Part shown: piece after piece, positions 9,289-18,021 of the stretch
Layout: each line of letters opens with the position of its first letter
How positions within the stretch are numbered: position 1 is the stretch's first letter
DNA from: an uncultured Bacilli bacterium
GTDB taxonomy: Bacteria; Bacillota_I; Bacilli_A; RF39; UBA660
Assembly (NCBI GenBank): GCA_947631295.1
Contig: CANRKU010000008.1
Location: 1 to 50,580 of the forward strand
Direction of reading: 5' to 3'
Length of the DNA: 50,580 bases
Notes under the pieces: generated by a model
Databases searched by the model: none
What the model was told of the DNA's origin: nothing
What the model saw: the letters and a program-made list of their open reading frames with translations, nothing else
Translations under genes and position numbers: made by a program

Positions 9289-9687
9289 TTATTTCTCCTC
9301 ATATAAATGAATCCATCCCATATCTAACCAAAATTTTACCTCATCATAACTACTAACCTCTTTACTAGGCATATTTAAAATGTAAATTTTTATTTGTTTT
9401 TCATGAATTAAATTCTGAATTACTGCATATGTTAACTCAGCATTAGCATTAGCACCAATATAACCATCAATTCCATTTTTTGTTTCATTCATTAAAAAAT
9501 AAACATCTGTATTTTCAATATTCGTATAAAAATCATGATAGATATTAGGTAACTCTACTTGATAATTTTCTAATTCTACATGTTTAGGATAATCTAATAT
9601 CTCATATCCTTTATTTTGAAAATAGTGAACCCAATATTTTACTTTATCCTGTAATTTACTACTTCCTGATATTACGATTTTTGTCAT
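9289..9687 (-). CDS. nucleoside 2-deoxyribosyltransferase-like protein
   Basis: About 132 residues from the ATG at 9687. KIVISGSSKLQDKVKYWV at the N-terminus, an internal acidic site (NIENTDVYFLMN) and GYIGANANAELTYAV resemble the small deoxyribosyltransferase/LOG-like Rossmann proteins that bind nucleosides or nucleotides. In-frame starts also exist at 9693, 9702 and 9708 (GTG); the longer ones overlap the upstream Nudix gene. I prefer 9687 because GGGTGG lies at proper distance. Enzymatic activity is not certain. The Nudix and nucleotidyltransferase neighbours suggest a nucleotide-metabolism context. Confidence 0.6.
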   Translation of the reverse strand: MTKIVISGSSKLQDKVKYWVHYFQNKGYEILDYPKHVELENYQVELPNIYHDFYTNIENTDVYFLMNETKNGIDGYIGANANAELTYAVIQNLIHEKQIKIYILNMPSKEVSSYDEVKFWLDMGWIHLYEEK

Positions 9688-10144
9688 ATTCATACCACCC
9701 ATATTCACTGTAAAAATTTTTTTCTAAATAATTTTGAATCATCGTTTTTCTAGTATCTATTAAGTTTTCAGGTAATTGATCTATCGGATACCAAGTTAAA
9801 TCATTACATTTATTCGGTTCCATAATCATTGGAATCTTTTCATATTGACTCGTATGAAAAGTAACTAATAAATACTCTGTATGATCTTTAAATTTTGCAT
9901 GCATCATCGATACATATTCTAAATTTTCTTCTTCTATATCAATTCCCAATTCTTCTTTGGCTTCTCTAACCATAGCTTGTTTTAAAGTTTCGTCTTTTTC
10001 TAAATGACCAGATGCACTAACATCATACATTCCATCTAAAATTCCAGTTTGAAATCTTTTCTGGAGTAAGACAAATTCTTGATTTTCTTTTCTTTTCGTT
10101 AAGATTAAAAAGACTGCACATCTTATTTCATATCTTTCTTTCAT
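9659..10144 (-). CDS. Nudix hydrolase
   Basis: 161 residues. The Nudix box is intact: GHLEKDETLKQAMVREAKEELGID carries the G-x5-E-x7-REUxEE pattern that binds Mg2+ and cleaves nucleoside-diphosphate-linked substrates. The N-terminal region (CAVFLILTKR, EFVLLQKRF, DVSASGHL) matches the subgroup with isopentenyl-diphosphate isomerase-like or YfcD-like proteins, so the substrate is open. The coding end overlaps the next gene's possible start region by up to 50 bp, suggesting translational coupling. Confidence 0.88.
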   Translation of the reverse strand: MKERYEIRCAVFLILTKRKENQEFVLLQKRFQTGILDGMYDVSASGHLEKDETLKQAMVREAKEELGIDIEEENLEYVSMMHAKFKDHTEYLLVTFHTSQYEKIPMIMEPNKCNDLTWYPIDQLPENLIDTRKTMIQNYLEKNFYSEYGWYEYDKNRNIRK

Positions 10145-10152
10145 ATTACTTC

Positions 10153-11160
10153 CTAAATTAAATTTTTTCTTGTAAAAGTCTCCACATTTTTATCAATATA
10201 AATATCGATAATTCCTTTTTCTACTACCTTAATCCAACCTAATCCATTAATTACTAAATCTTCTCGATATTTCATCTCATAAGTTGTTTTTGATAAATCC
10301 TGTAAAATGGTTTGTCTATTGGCATTCATTTTTTTGACTTTTAAGCCATTGGGAATATATAGGGTAAAACTATTTTTATCTCCTTCTTTATAATCGATTC
10401 TACAAATATTATCAATGACTAAGCATTGCCCCTTTTTGATTTGGAATGTTTTTGGTTTCATTTCCTTTTTATGATTATATTTTTTAAAGGCAGTATGTTC
10501 AATATAATTGGAAATATTTCCTCTATCTACTAAACCTGGTGTATCCACAATCGTTAATTCCTGATTTAATTTGATGGTAACTGTATTTAATGTAGTACTA
10601 GGAAGAGGAGAAATAGTTAATTCATTTTCACTTTCGGAATAATCTTTGATGAGTCTATTAATTAAACTACTTTTTCCAGTATTGGTATGACCAACAACAT
10701 AAACTTTGTTTGAAGTTTTATATTTTTTTATCTTTTTCATTAATAAATCAATATTATAATTTTTATTTGCACTAATTACGATGATATCTACATAATCAAT
10801 ATCTAAAGATTTTACATATTCGATAATCTTTTCTTCTTTAATACTTTTTGGAAGAGCATCTTTTTTATTTAATACTAAAATCATCTTATTCGGTAAATAT
10901 TCTCTGATGGCATGAATATCTCTATCAATATTTAAGATATCCACAATATGTAAAACTAAATCTTTAGTTTTTCCCACATTTTTTAAAATTTCAATATATT
11001 CATCATTAGATTTTGCTACTACTTGATATTCACCATAATTTTTCATACGAAAACATCTTTGACAAATATCATTTTCTAGGCTAGTAACATATCCTTCTTG
11101 TGTTATATTTTCATTTTGTAGTAAAACCCCACACCCTAAACAATATTTTTTCTTACCCAT
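10153..11160 (-). CDS. yqeH: ribosome-biogenesis GTPase YqeH
   Basis: Circularly permuted GTPase needed for 30S subunit assembly. An N-terminal zinc ribbon is visible (CLGCG and CQRC). The G motifs come in permuted order: G4 NKKD (VLNKKDALP), G5 SANK, then G1 GHTNTGKSS, and G3 DTPG. A C-terminal domain for RNA binding follows. The start used is the ATG at 11160 with AAAGGTGA upstream; a GTG nine bases earlier overlaps that site. It overlaps the end of yqeG by 8 bp, the same order as in B. subtilis. Confidence 0.95.
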   Translation of the reverse strand: MGKKKYCLGCGVLLQNENITQEGYVTSLENDICQRCFRMKNYGEYQVVAKSNDEYIEILKNVGKTKDLVLHIVDILNIDRDIHAIREYLPNKMILVLNKKDALPKSIKEEKIIEYVKSLDIDYVDIIVISANKNYNIDLLMKKIKKYKTSNKVYVVGHTNTGKSSLINRLIKDYSESENELTISPLPSTTLNTVTIKLNQELTIVDTPGLVDRGNISNYIEHTAFKKYNHKKEMKPKTFQIKKGQCLVIDNICRIDYKEGDKNSFTLYIPNGLKVKKMNANRQTILQDLSKTTYEMKYREDLVINGLGWIKVVEKGIIDIYIDKNVETFTRKNLI

Positions 11161-11668
11161 AATATTCACCTTTTTTCATGATATTTTTCTTTTGATAAAA
11201 ATTTAAAATTCTTCTTTCTATAAAACGATTAATACTCGTAATTTTTAAATCTTTTTTCCCTAAAGGATCGACTAATATCGTAAACATTCCATAACGATTG
11301 CCACCAAAAATATCCGTTACAATTTGATCCCCTATCATACACATTTCATTTTTTTGAAAATGATATTTTTTTCTAATTTTTCGAAATCCTTTGGAAAGAG
11401 GTTTCATGGCATTGGATACAAAATCACATTCTAGGTAATTTGCATAAGACATCACTCTTGATTTTATATTGTTAGAAATAATGATAATTTTAAAATCTTT
11501 TTTTAAATCCGTTAATATTTTTTTAGTATCCTCTGTGATTATTTTTTGATCAATTAAAGCAATGGTATTATCTAAATCAAAGATTAAACACTTTATTCCT
11601 CTTTTTTTTAATTTTTGATAAGGAATGCTTTTAATATCTTTTTGATACATTTGTGGATAGCATTTCAT
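11153..11668 (-). CDS. yqeG: YqeG family HAD-type phosphatase
   Basis: 171 residues of the HAD superfamily subgroup IIIA. The catalytic motif I is LIFDLDNTIA near residues 28-37, motif II is IIISNN, and motif III/IV is CMIGDQIVTDIFGGN. Relatives act as phosphatidylglycerophosphate phosphatases; whether this one does so is not shown here. It is the first gene of the unit followed by yqeH with an 8-bp overlap, a conserved pair in Bacilli. Confidence 0.92.
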   Translation of the reverse strand: MKCYPQMYQKDIKSIPYQKLKKRGIKCLIFDLDNTIALIDQKIITEDTKKILTDLKKDFKIIIISNNIKSRVMSYANYLECDFVSNAMKPLSKGFRKIRKKYHFQKNEMCMIGDQIVTDIFGGNRYGMFTILVDPLGKKDLKITSINRFIERRILNFYQKKNIMKKGEYYG

Positions 11669-11710
11669 GAAATCACCTATTTAATATTATACATGATTTT
11701 TTAGAAAAAG

Positions 11711-11760
11711 AAAAAAGATTCTATCAAAACAGTACTTAGTACTGTCAATAGAATCTTTAA
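11711..11760 (-). terminator. terminator of the polysaccharide deacetylase gene
   Basis: Minus strand: AAAGATTCTAT pairs with ATAGAATCTTT (11-bp stem), with an inner perfect stem ACAGTACTTAGTACTGT at the tip, followed by T-rich sequence. It may also act on the opposite strand, since both flanks are A/T runs. Confidence 0.85.
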
Positions 11761-13421
11761 TTATTTACTCTTTGCCTAATCATGTAGGTATCCATATCTA
11801 TCCTTTCAAATGTATAGCCATGATCCTTACCATAATGAATAATATCACGAATAGCATCTCTAGTAGCCGTTTTAATATCATGCATCAATACCATATTCAT
11901 CTTATTTTTAGATAATGCTGATGTTACATTTTGATAAACTTGATTTCTATTTGCTCCTACTGCATCTTGGGAATCAATATTCCAATCATAATAACGATAC
12001 CCTTGATTTAGAACATCATTTACTAAAGTAGACATAATACCAACTTGATACCTTCTACTTACTGTATTACTACTTCCTCCTGGGAAACGAATAATTTTAC
12101 TTACCTGTCCCGTAATTCTTTTGACACGATTACTTACAATACTTAAATCATTAAAATAACTATCAACAGAATTATATACAGTAGCATAATTATGAGTAGC
12201 AGTATGAAGTGCTACCGTATGACCTTCATCGTACATTCTTTTAATTAAATAATCTGGTCCATTATTGGTAACAAAGAAAGTAGCTTTTACTCCTTCTTCT
12301 TTTAAAACATCTAGAATTTCTCCGGTTGTGACATTGCTTGGTCCATCATCAAAGGTTAAATAGATAACCCCAGATTTATAAGTACCACTATTAGGATCTG
12401 TCTTTTCAGAAATAATAATCTTTCTAGATATACTTCCTTTATTTCCATAATCATCTTCTACTTCATAAGTTAAAGTGTAGGTTCCTTTTACTTTTTCTTT
12501 TACTTCTCCTTTTACCACTACTTTATTATCTAAATTACTACTACAGTTATCTTCAACAGTATAACCTGGTTCCTTAAAACTTTCCTCTAAATTTAAATAC
12601 ATAGTAGTATTACCTTTTAAAGTAATTTTGGGACTAGTAGTATCTATTTTATTAATTTTTCTTTTAATAGATGCTTGATTACCTGAGGAATCTTTTACAC
12701 TATAAATTACCTCATTTTCCGTTTCTGTTACTTCAACATGATCTGTTATATCTTGATCATAATCATCAAAAGCTTTATAGCCTATTTCTTTAAATTTACC
12801 ATTTGGACAAATATTAACCTCTTGCTCTCCTTCTAAAGTAATAACAGGAGAATCATTATCTACTACTTTAACTGTTCTAATTTTTTTAATTTTATATATT
12901 TTATATTCTACTTCATATGTAACCTTATATGTTCCTACTTTTCCATTTTCTATATTACTTTTTATTTTTACATAATCTGTTAAATCTTTTTTTAAATAAT
13001 GAGCAGAAGCTCCTTGTTCTTGATAAGTATCCCGATAAGAAATTTCAACAGTACTAGGCCCTATTAAATCAATACTAGGGGTAACAAAATGAAGACCTAT
13101 AAAAATGAAAATTAGAAGAATAAGAAAAATAATCAAAAAATAAATTTTTTTCGAAGAATGAAAGGATTTATGAATATCTTTAGTAATTTCTTGTTCTAAT
13201 TCTTTTAAATCAGGTCCCACTATTTCTGGATTAGTTTTTTCTTCTTCATTTTTCTTTTCTTCCTTTACAACTTTAGTCGCTATTGGCGTAGTAGAAGGAT
13301 TTTTATTTAATTTAATAGAATTTTTTTTTGCAGGTAAACTATTTTTAGACTTATTTTTAGACTTAATTGCACTCTTTTTTGTAAGTGTATTTTTACTTTT
13401 CTTTCTTTTTACCTCTTTCAT
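11757..13421 (-). CDS. membrane-anchored polysaccharide deacetylase with Ig-like domains
   Basis: About 554 residues. The N-terminus is a Lys/Asn-rich cytoplasmic tail of about 90 residues, then one transmembrane segment (YFLIIFLILLIFIFIGLHF), then three Ig-like repeats of the DUF5011 type (each with a pattern like ITLEG...V...GYxAxD), then a NodB deacetylase domain. The NodB motifs are TFDDGPS, HTATHN and RFPGG, so the metal triad Asp-His-His is present. It probably deacetylates peptidoglycan or a surface glycan outside the membrane. The ATG at 13421 is preferred: its Shine-Dalgarno GAGG overlaps the alternative GTG at 13433. Confidence 0.9.
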   Translation of the reverse strand: MKEVKRKKSKNTLTKKSAIKSKNKSKNSLPAKKNSIKLNKNPSTTPIATKVVKEEKKNEEEKTNPEIVGPDLKELEQEITKDIHKSFHSSKKIYFLIIFLILLIFIFIGLHFVTPSIDLIGPSTVEISYRDTYQEQGASAHYLKKDLTDYVKIKSNIENGKVGTYKVTYEVEYKIYKIKKIRTVKVVDNDSPVITLEGEQEVNICPNGKFKEIGYKAFDDYDQDITDHVEVTETENEVIYSVKDSSGNQASIKRKINKIDTTSPKITLKGNTTMYLNLEESFKEPGYTVEDNCSSNLDNKVVVKGEVKEKVKGTYTLTYEVEDDYGNKGSISRKIIISEKTDPNSGTYKSGVIYLTFDDGPSNVTTGEILDVLKEEGVKATFFVTNNGPDYLIKRMYDEGHTVALHTATHNYATVYNSVDSYFNDLSIVSNRVKRITGQVSKIIRFPGGSSNTVSRRYQVGIMSTLVNDVLNQGYRYYDWNIDSQDAVGANRNQVYQNVTSALSKNKMNMVLMHDIKTATRDAIRDIIHYGKDHGYTFERIDMDTYMIRQRVNN

Positions 13422-13470
13422 ATTATACCTCACATACTAACATTATTTTACCACTAATATATTTTTTTAG

Positions 13471-13512
13471 ACAAAAAAAGTATCAAATTTTTATTTTTTT
13501 TTGATACTTTTC
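13471..13512 (-). terminator. terminator of sigK
   Basis: AAAAGTATCAAA and TTTGATACTTTT (13511-13499 and 13488-13473) form a long stem ending in seven T on the minus strand. It separates sigK from the deacetylase gene. Confidence 0.8.
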
Positions 13513-13519
13513 TATCTTA

Positions 13520-14218
13520 TTAGTTAATAGATTTATTTTTCATAAATTCTCTTAATATTTTGGTAAGTGCTCTTTTTTCAATACGAGATACATAACTTCT
13601 GGATATTTTTAATTCTTTTGCTATCATCTTTTGAGTTTGTTCTTTGATATTATTTAACCCATATCTTCTAATAATAATTTCTTTTTCACGATCGGTTAAA
13701 ACTTTTAAATAATCTTTTAATAATTTAATATTATCTTTTTTATTAATTTCATCGACAAAATCAGGTTTTGGAGCTTTTAAAATATCTAAAATCGTTATTT
13801 CATTTCCCTCTTTATCAAATCCAACTGATTCATTTAAAGATACATTTTTTAAATTTTTATTATTAGATCGAAAATACATTAAGATTTCATTTTCAATGCA
13901 CCTGGCACAATAAGTCGTTATTTTAGTACCATGTTTATTGGAAAAAGAATCTACTCCTTTGATAAGACCAATGGTACCAATACTAATTAAATCATCACTA
14001 TCTTCTATTTTAGAATCATATTTTTTTACGATATGAGCAACTAATCTTAAATTATGTTCAATTAATTGATTTCTAGCTTCTTTATTTCCTTTTAAATGTT
14101 CTTCTATATAATGTTCTTCCTCTTCTTTGGTTAATGGATCAGGAAAGACATTATTCGAGTAAGATGCTGTAAAAATGGCAAAGTCTTTAAAAAACATCTG
14201 TAATATTTTTTTTAACAT
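13520..14218 (-). CDS. sigK: late mother-cell sporulation sigma factor, pro-sigma-K
   Basis: 232 residues. The N-terminus (MLKKILQMFFKDFAIFTASY) is a hydrophobic pro-sequence like that of B. subtilis pro-sigma-K, followed by the conserved NNVFPDPLTKEEE. Region 2 has EHNLRLVAHIVKKY and ISIGTIGLIKGVDSFS; region 4 has SRSYVSRIEKRALTKI. The gene is uninterrupted, with no skin-like insertion at the usual site. SigK drives coat and late mother-cell genes and needs SpoIVFB to remove the pro-sequence; that protease is not in the window. A possible sigma-E-type promoter lies upstream. Confidence 0.92.
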   Translation of the reverse strand: MLKKILQMFFKDFAIFTASYSNNVFPDPLTKEEEEHYIEEHLKGNKEARNQLIEHNLRLVAHIVKKYDSKIEDSDDLISIGTIGLIKGVDSFSNKHGTKITTYCARCIENEILMYFRSNNKNLKNVSLNESVGFDKEGNEITILDILKAPKPDFVDEINKKDNIKLLKDYLKVLTDREKEIIIRRYGLNNIKEQTQKMIAKELKISRSYVSRIEKRALTKILREFMKNKSIN

Positions 14219-14233
14219 TTTATCACCTATTAC

Positions 14234-14262
14234 AGATTATGTCGTTTTTTATCGAAATATGA
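14234..14262 (-). promoter_or_regulatory. possible sigma-E-type promoter of sigK
   Basis: Minus strand TCATATT (14262-14256), 14-bp spacer, CATAATCT (14241-14234). This resembles the sigma-E consensus -35 and -10 of Bacillus, and sigK is a sigma-E target there. The match at -10 is 6 of 8, and the implied leader is very short (about 10 nt), so confidence is low. Confidence 0.25.
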
Positions 14263-14266
14263 GATA

Positions 14267-15514
14267 CTATTTTTTGAATGATAATTTTTTTTGCGTTTCT
14301 ATTTCTTCTAAAGATTCTCTTCTATTTACTAATGTCATCAATAATTTTTGATACATATACTTCTTTTGAACAGCTATTTTTTGTTCATTTCGTCTCATAA
14401 ATTCTACATAAGTTAAAGTAGGATTTTCCTTTTTCATTTTGTTATAAATATTTTTATTTTTACAATAATAACTAAATGCTTGTTCTTCTAATTCTTCTCT
14501 ATTTTTAAAATGAGTATAATGTTCTCTTGCCTCATCTATTGTCGCCCTTCGAGCAATTTTTAGAAGTTCCATTTCTACTTTACGGTTATCATAAATCCAT
14601 ATATAACGAAGATAACCATTTTCATCATAATCAAAATCATCCAATGTATTCCAATAAAAAGAATACATACCATCAGCAAAATAATCATTAAGAAAATCGG
14701 CCGGAAATAAAGAGGAATCTGAAAAATCTTTTCTGTTTTTTACATTGATATTATCATTTAACACAAAATATCGAATATCACTCTCATAGCCATGAATACA
14801 ATTTGAAAACTCTTCACAAAAATACGTTTGTTTTTCTTTTTCATCTAACATACAACAACTACCTAATAAACGAAGATAATACTGATTACAAAAAAGTAAA
14901 GCAACTGCAGGATCAGAAAAGGATAAAATATCTCCTTGATGCAAATCAATATCTAAATGTAAACCACCTTGGAGACGGATTATTTTTTCAATATGATATT
15001 TTTTTATGGTATCACCAAAAGTATTATGATTAGCTTCAAAAAAAGGAATAATGGAATTTTTTTCAATTAACTTTAAAGTGTGATCATTGACATCTATCAT
15101 TTCACCTTCCTCCAATTGTTCCAATTTTTGCTGATTATCCTGTTTCACAGTAGCTACTCCTCTTAATATCATTGATAATGGTGAAAGTTCCGTATCAGAA
15201 AATAACATTTTTTTCATAAAATCATTTAAAATAATAATATCCTTTGAATCAAAGCAAAGCTGATATAGTAAACATTTTGTTTTTACAATAGCAGATTCAT
15301 ATAATTGATAAGGGAAAATAGCATACTTATCAATTGTTTTTTTAGGAATGAGTTCAAAGAAAGAAGCAGAATAAATAGATATTTTATCTGAAAAAGCTCG
15401 TCTTCTTAAGTCGTTGATGTTAAAGCGAAGAATATCTCCCTCTTTATAAGAGTCATAATCTTTTATTAATCTAAAATAAATATAATCATCACTATTAAAA
15501 TCGTTTAAAATCAT
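14267..15514 (-). CDS. hypothetical protein, 415 residues, upstream of sigK
   Basis: I do not recognise the family. There is no signal peptide or transmembrane segment. The protein is rich in Asp, Tyr and Lys. It has a compact N-terminal part with YIYFRLIKDYDSYKEGD, a central acidic segment, and a C-terminal basic helical region (ENPTLTYVEFMRRNEQKIAVQKKY). The start ATG has AAGGAG 9 nt upstream, so it is well translated. It lies on the same strand as sigK, 48 bp ahead, and could be a sporulation or a stand-alone gene. Length and codon use look normal for the region. Confidence 0.6.
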   Translation of the reverse strand: MILNDFNSDDYIYFRLIKDYDSYKEGDILRFNINDLRRRAFSDKISIYSASFFELIPKKTIDKYAIFPYQLYESAIVKTKCLLYQLCFDSKDIIILNDFMKKMLFSDTELSPLSMILRGVATVKQDNQQKLEQLEEGEMIDVNDHTLKLIEKNSIIPFFEANHNTFGDTIKKYHIEKIIRLQGGLHLDIDLHQGDILSFSDPAVALLFCNQYYLRLLGSCCMLDEKEKQTYFCEEFSNCIHGYESDIRYFVLNDNINVKNRKDFSDSSLFPADFLNDYFADGMYSFYWNTLDDFDYDENGYLRYIWIYDNRKVEMELLKIARRATIDEAREHYTHFKNREELEEQAFSYYCKNKNIYNKMKKENPTLTYVEFMRRNEQKIAVQKKYMYQKLLMTLVNRRESLEEIETQKKLSFKK

Positions 15515-15605
15515 GCCACAATTCTCCTTATCACTAAATTGTTATTTAGTATAACATGGTAAATAATCCAAAGCAAGAAAATAAATTTTTAATGATCGTT
15601 TCGTT

Positions 15606-15645
15606 GAAAAGAAAAAGAAGAAATTGCTATTGTTTTCTTCTTTTC
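15606..15645 (-). terminator. terminator of murE
   Basis: Minus strand AAAAGAAGAAA pairs with TTTCTTCTTTT around a 9-nt loop, followed by more T-rich sequence, just after the murE stop. Confidence 0.65.
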
Positions 15646-15658
15646 CTATGATTGCTCC

Positions 15659-17086
15659 TTATCCATTTTTATTTTCTTTAAAATATTCTTCTATGACATC
15701 TAAATCACTATAGGGTAAGTATTTATCTTCTACTGCCATATAGTTATCGGTTCCCTTACCAGCTATTAAAACAATATCATTTTCTTGAGCAATTTCAAAT
15801 GCCTTATCAATTGCTTCTTTTCGATCAATAATTGTTTCATAATTGGTTTGATTAGAATCTTTTACTAAATCTGAAATAATATCAGAAACATTTTCATATC
15901 TTGGATCATCCATTGTAAAAATGACATAGTCTGATTTTTCAAGAACTAGTTTTCCCATAGGTCCTCTTTTTTCTTTTTCTCTACCCCCAGCACTACCAGT
16001 AACCGTAATAATTCTTCCCTCTTTAATCGTATCTAAGAGATCAAATAATTTTGAAAAAGCATCAGGAGTATGAGCATAATCTAAAAGAATATGATATTTC
16101 TGTCCAAACTCTAAAAACTCTACTCTACCACTTGGTGCGATGATATTAGGAACTTTTTTTATAATCTCTTCTATTTGATATCCTAAAGCAAGTAATGCTA
16201 ATATACTAGCGCACAAATTATAAATATTAAATTCACCTAGTAAAGGAGATAAAAATTCATAAATCTGATTTTGATATTTTAATTTTATTTTAGTACCTTG
16301 GAAAGAATAATGTGCATCGATAATTTGTAATGTTGATTCTTGTTTTCCATAAGTTAAAATGGTCCCTTTTGCACTTTTTCGTACTTTTTCATAATGGCTA
16401 TCATCGCTATTTAAAATAGAAAAGCCATCTTCTTTTACTTGACAAACCAACTGTTTCTTACAAGCTACATAATTTTCAATTGTTTTATGGATATTTAAAT
16501 GATCCTCTGTAATATTGGTAATAATTCCTATTTTAAAATTTAAATTTTCTAATCTTTTACGATAAAAAGCTTCTGATGAAGTTTCCATACTTAAAAATCT
16601 ACATCCATTATCTACAAATTTTCTAAAATAACCATAAAGGCGATCAGAATCTGGTGTAGTATTACGGATGGATTCTTGAAATTTACTACAAGAAATTCCA
16701 TTGGTTCCTAAATAACCACAAATATCATTTCCCATTAATGTCTGAATAATTGTTGCAACAGTTGTTTTGCCATTGGTACCAGTTATGCCAATAAATTCTA
16801 ATTCTTCTTCTGGATGATCATAAAATTTACTAGCTAAAATAGGCAGTTCACGATTCGTATTTTCCACTTTAATTGTGGGAACGCTACACTCGATATCTTT
16901 TTCTACTACTACAGCTACGGCTCCATTTTCAATTGCTTCCGGAATAAAATCATGACGGTCGGCAGTAACTCCCATAGTACATACAAAAATATCACCAGGT
17001 TCTATTTCTTTGGAATTAATCTTAATTCCTTTTACTAGAACATCTTGATTTTTATCAATTTCATATAATTCACTTAACTTCTTCAC
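15659..17086 (-). CDS. murE: UDP-N-acetylmuramoyl-tripeptide synthetase MurE
   Basis: Adds the third amino acid to UDP-MurNAc-L-Ala-D-Glu in the cytoplasm. The 475 residues show the Mur ligase ATP motif GITGTNGKTT near 100, the middle-domain ITNITEDHLNIH motif, and the C-terminal domain with SGRVEFLEF and DYAHTPDAFSKL. The third-residue specificity loop reads DDPRYEN, where meso-DAP enzymes usually have DNPR. Thermotoga MurE has DDPR and uses lysine as well, so the substrate is uncertain. It overlaps truB by 17 bp, so the two are probably translated together. Confidence 0.95.
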   Translation of the reverse strand: MKKLSELYEIDKNQDVLVKGIKINSKEIEPGDIFVCTMGVTADRHDFIPEAIENGAVAVVVEKDIECSVPTIKVENTNRELPILASKFYDHPEEELEFIGITGTNGKTTVATIIQTLMGNDICGYLGTNGISCSKFQESIRNTTPDSDRLYGYFRKFVDNGCRFLSMETSSEAFYRKRLENLNFKIGIITNITEDHLNIHKTIENYVACKKQLVCQVKEDGFSILNSDDSHYEKVRKSAKGTILTYGKQESTLQIIDAHYSFQGTKIKLKYQNQIYEFLSPLLGEFNIYNLCASILALLALGYQIEEIIKKVPNIIAPSGRVEFLEFGQKYHILLDYAHTPDAFSKLFDLLDTIKEGRIITVTGSAGGREKEKRGPMGKLVLEKSDYVIFTMDDPRYENVSDIISDLVKDSNQTNYETIIDRKEAIDKAFEIAQENDIVLIAGKGTDNYMAVEDKYLPYSDLDVIEEYFKENKNG

Positions 17087-17963
17087 TACTATTCCTCCTA
17101 AAAACTTTATATGGTTTCATTTTACTAGGATCTTTTACATATCGTTCATAAATAGCTAATAGCTCTTTTTCTTTGTTTAGTAATAATACATATTGACTCG
17201 TTGTATTAATTTTTAGAATAGCTCCATTTTCTACTTTTTTTAGCATATCATCTTCTACTATTATCTTTTCATATTCAGTTAATGCTGTTTCTATTTTCAT
17301 GATCTGGTCTGGTTTTATATCTTCTAAAGAAATAGCATCTTCTAATGAAAAGTTTCCTTGTTTTTCTCTGATTAAATTCTTCATAGTACAAGGATATCCT
17401 AATTCTTTTCCAATATCACGTATTAGGCTCCGAATATAGGTTCCCTTACTAACATGAACACGAATCGAGAAGGTATAAAAGTCATCCTTTTTGATAACAG
17501 AATCTAATAATTCGATTTGAAATATTTCAACCTCTCTTTTTGGTAGGATTACCTCTTCTTGGTTTCTTGCATATTCATATAATCTTTTGCCATCAACATG
17601 TACAGCAGAATATTTAGGAACTTCCTGTAAATATTTTCCTTGAAACTTTCCCAAAGCTTTTTTTACTTGTTCATTCGTTAAATTCTCTATATTATATTCT
17701 TTTAAAACATGTCCTGTGATATCTAAGGTATCTGTTTCTACCCCCACTAGTACTTCTGCCTGATATACTTTACTGGCACTTGTTAATAAATCTATTACTT
17801 TACAGCCTTCATTAACTCCTAATACTAATACCCCAGTAGCAATAGGATCTAAAGTTCCTGTATGACCAATATGTCTTGTCTTTAATTTTTTACAGGCAAT
17901 ATTGACAACATCTCGGCTCGTCATATTTTTTTCTTTATTAATTACTAAAATTCCATTTTGCAT
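17070..17963 (-). CDS. truB: tRNA pseudouridine(55) synthase
   Basis: Makes pseudouridine 55 in the T-loop of tRNAs. The 297 residues have the TruB signature RHIGHTGTLDPIATGVL near residues 34-50, where the Asp is the catalytic nucleophile, plus KYSAVHVDGKRLYEYAR and VSKGTYIRSLIRDIG. Its start is taken as the ATG at 17963, with AGGTGG eight bases upstream; the GTG at 17975 lies inside that Shine-Dalgarno. It precedes murE with an overlap. Confidence 0.95.
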   Translation of the reverse strand: MQNGILVINKEKNMTSRDVVNIACKKLKTRHIGHTGTLDPIATGVLVLGVNEGCKVIDLLTSASKVYQAEVLVGVETDTLDITGHVLKEYNIENLTNEQVKKALGKFQGKYLQEVPKYSAVHVDGKRLYEYARNQEEVILPKREVEIFQIELLDSVIKKDDFYTFSIRVHVSKGTYIRSLIRDIGKELGYPCTMKNLIREKQGNFSLEDAISLEDIKPDQIMKIETALTEYEKIIVEDDMLKKVENGAILKINTTSQYVLLLNKEKELLAIYERYVKDPSKMKPYKVFRRNSSEEVK

Positions 17964-17995
17964 AGAAAACACCACCTTTAGTATAACAGATAGCA

Positions 17996-18021
17996 GAAAA
18001 AAAAACTACCATTTGGTAGTT
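17996..18021 (-). terminator. terminator of nfo
   Basis: AACTACC/GGTAGTT 7-bp stem with a 4-nt loop, then a run of T on the minus strand. The stem overlaps the nfo stop codon. Confidence 0.85.

Noticed and set aside
14803-15033. Plus-strand open frame inside the 415-residue gene
   Set aside because: Antisense shadow without ribosome binding site.
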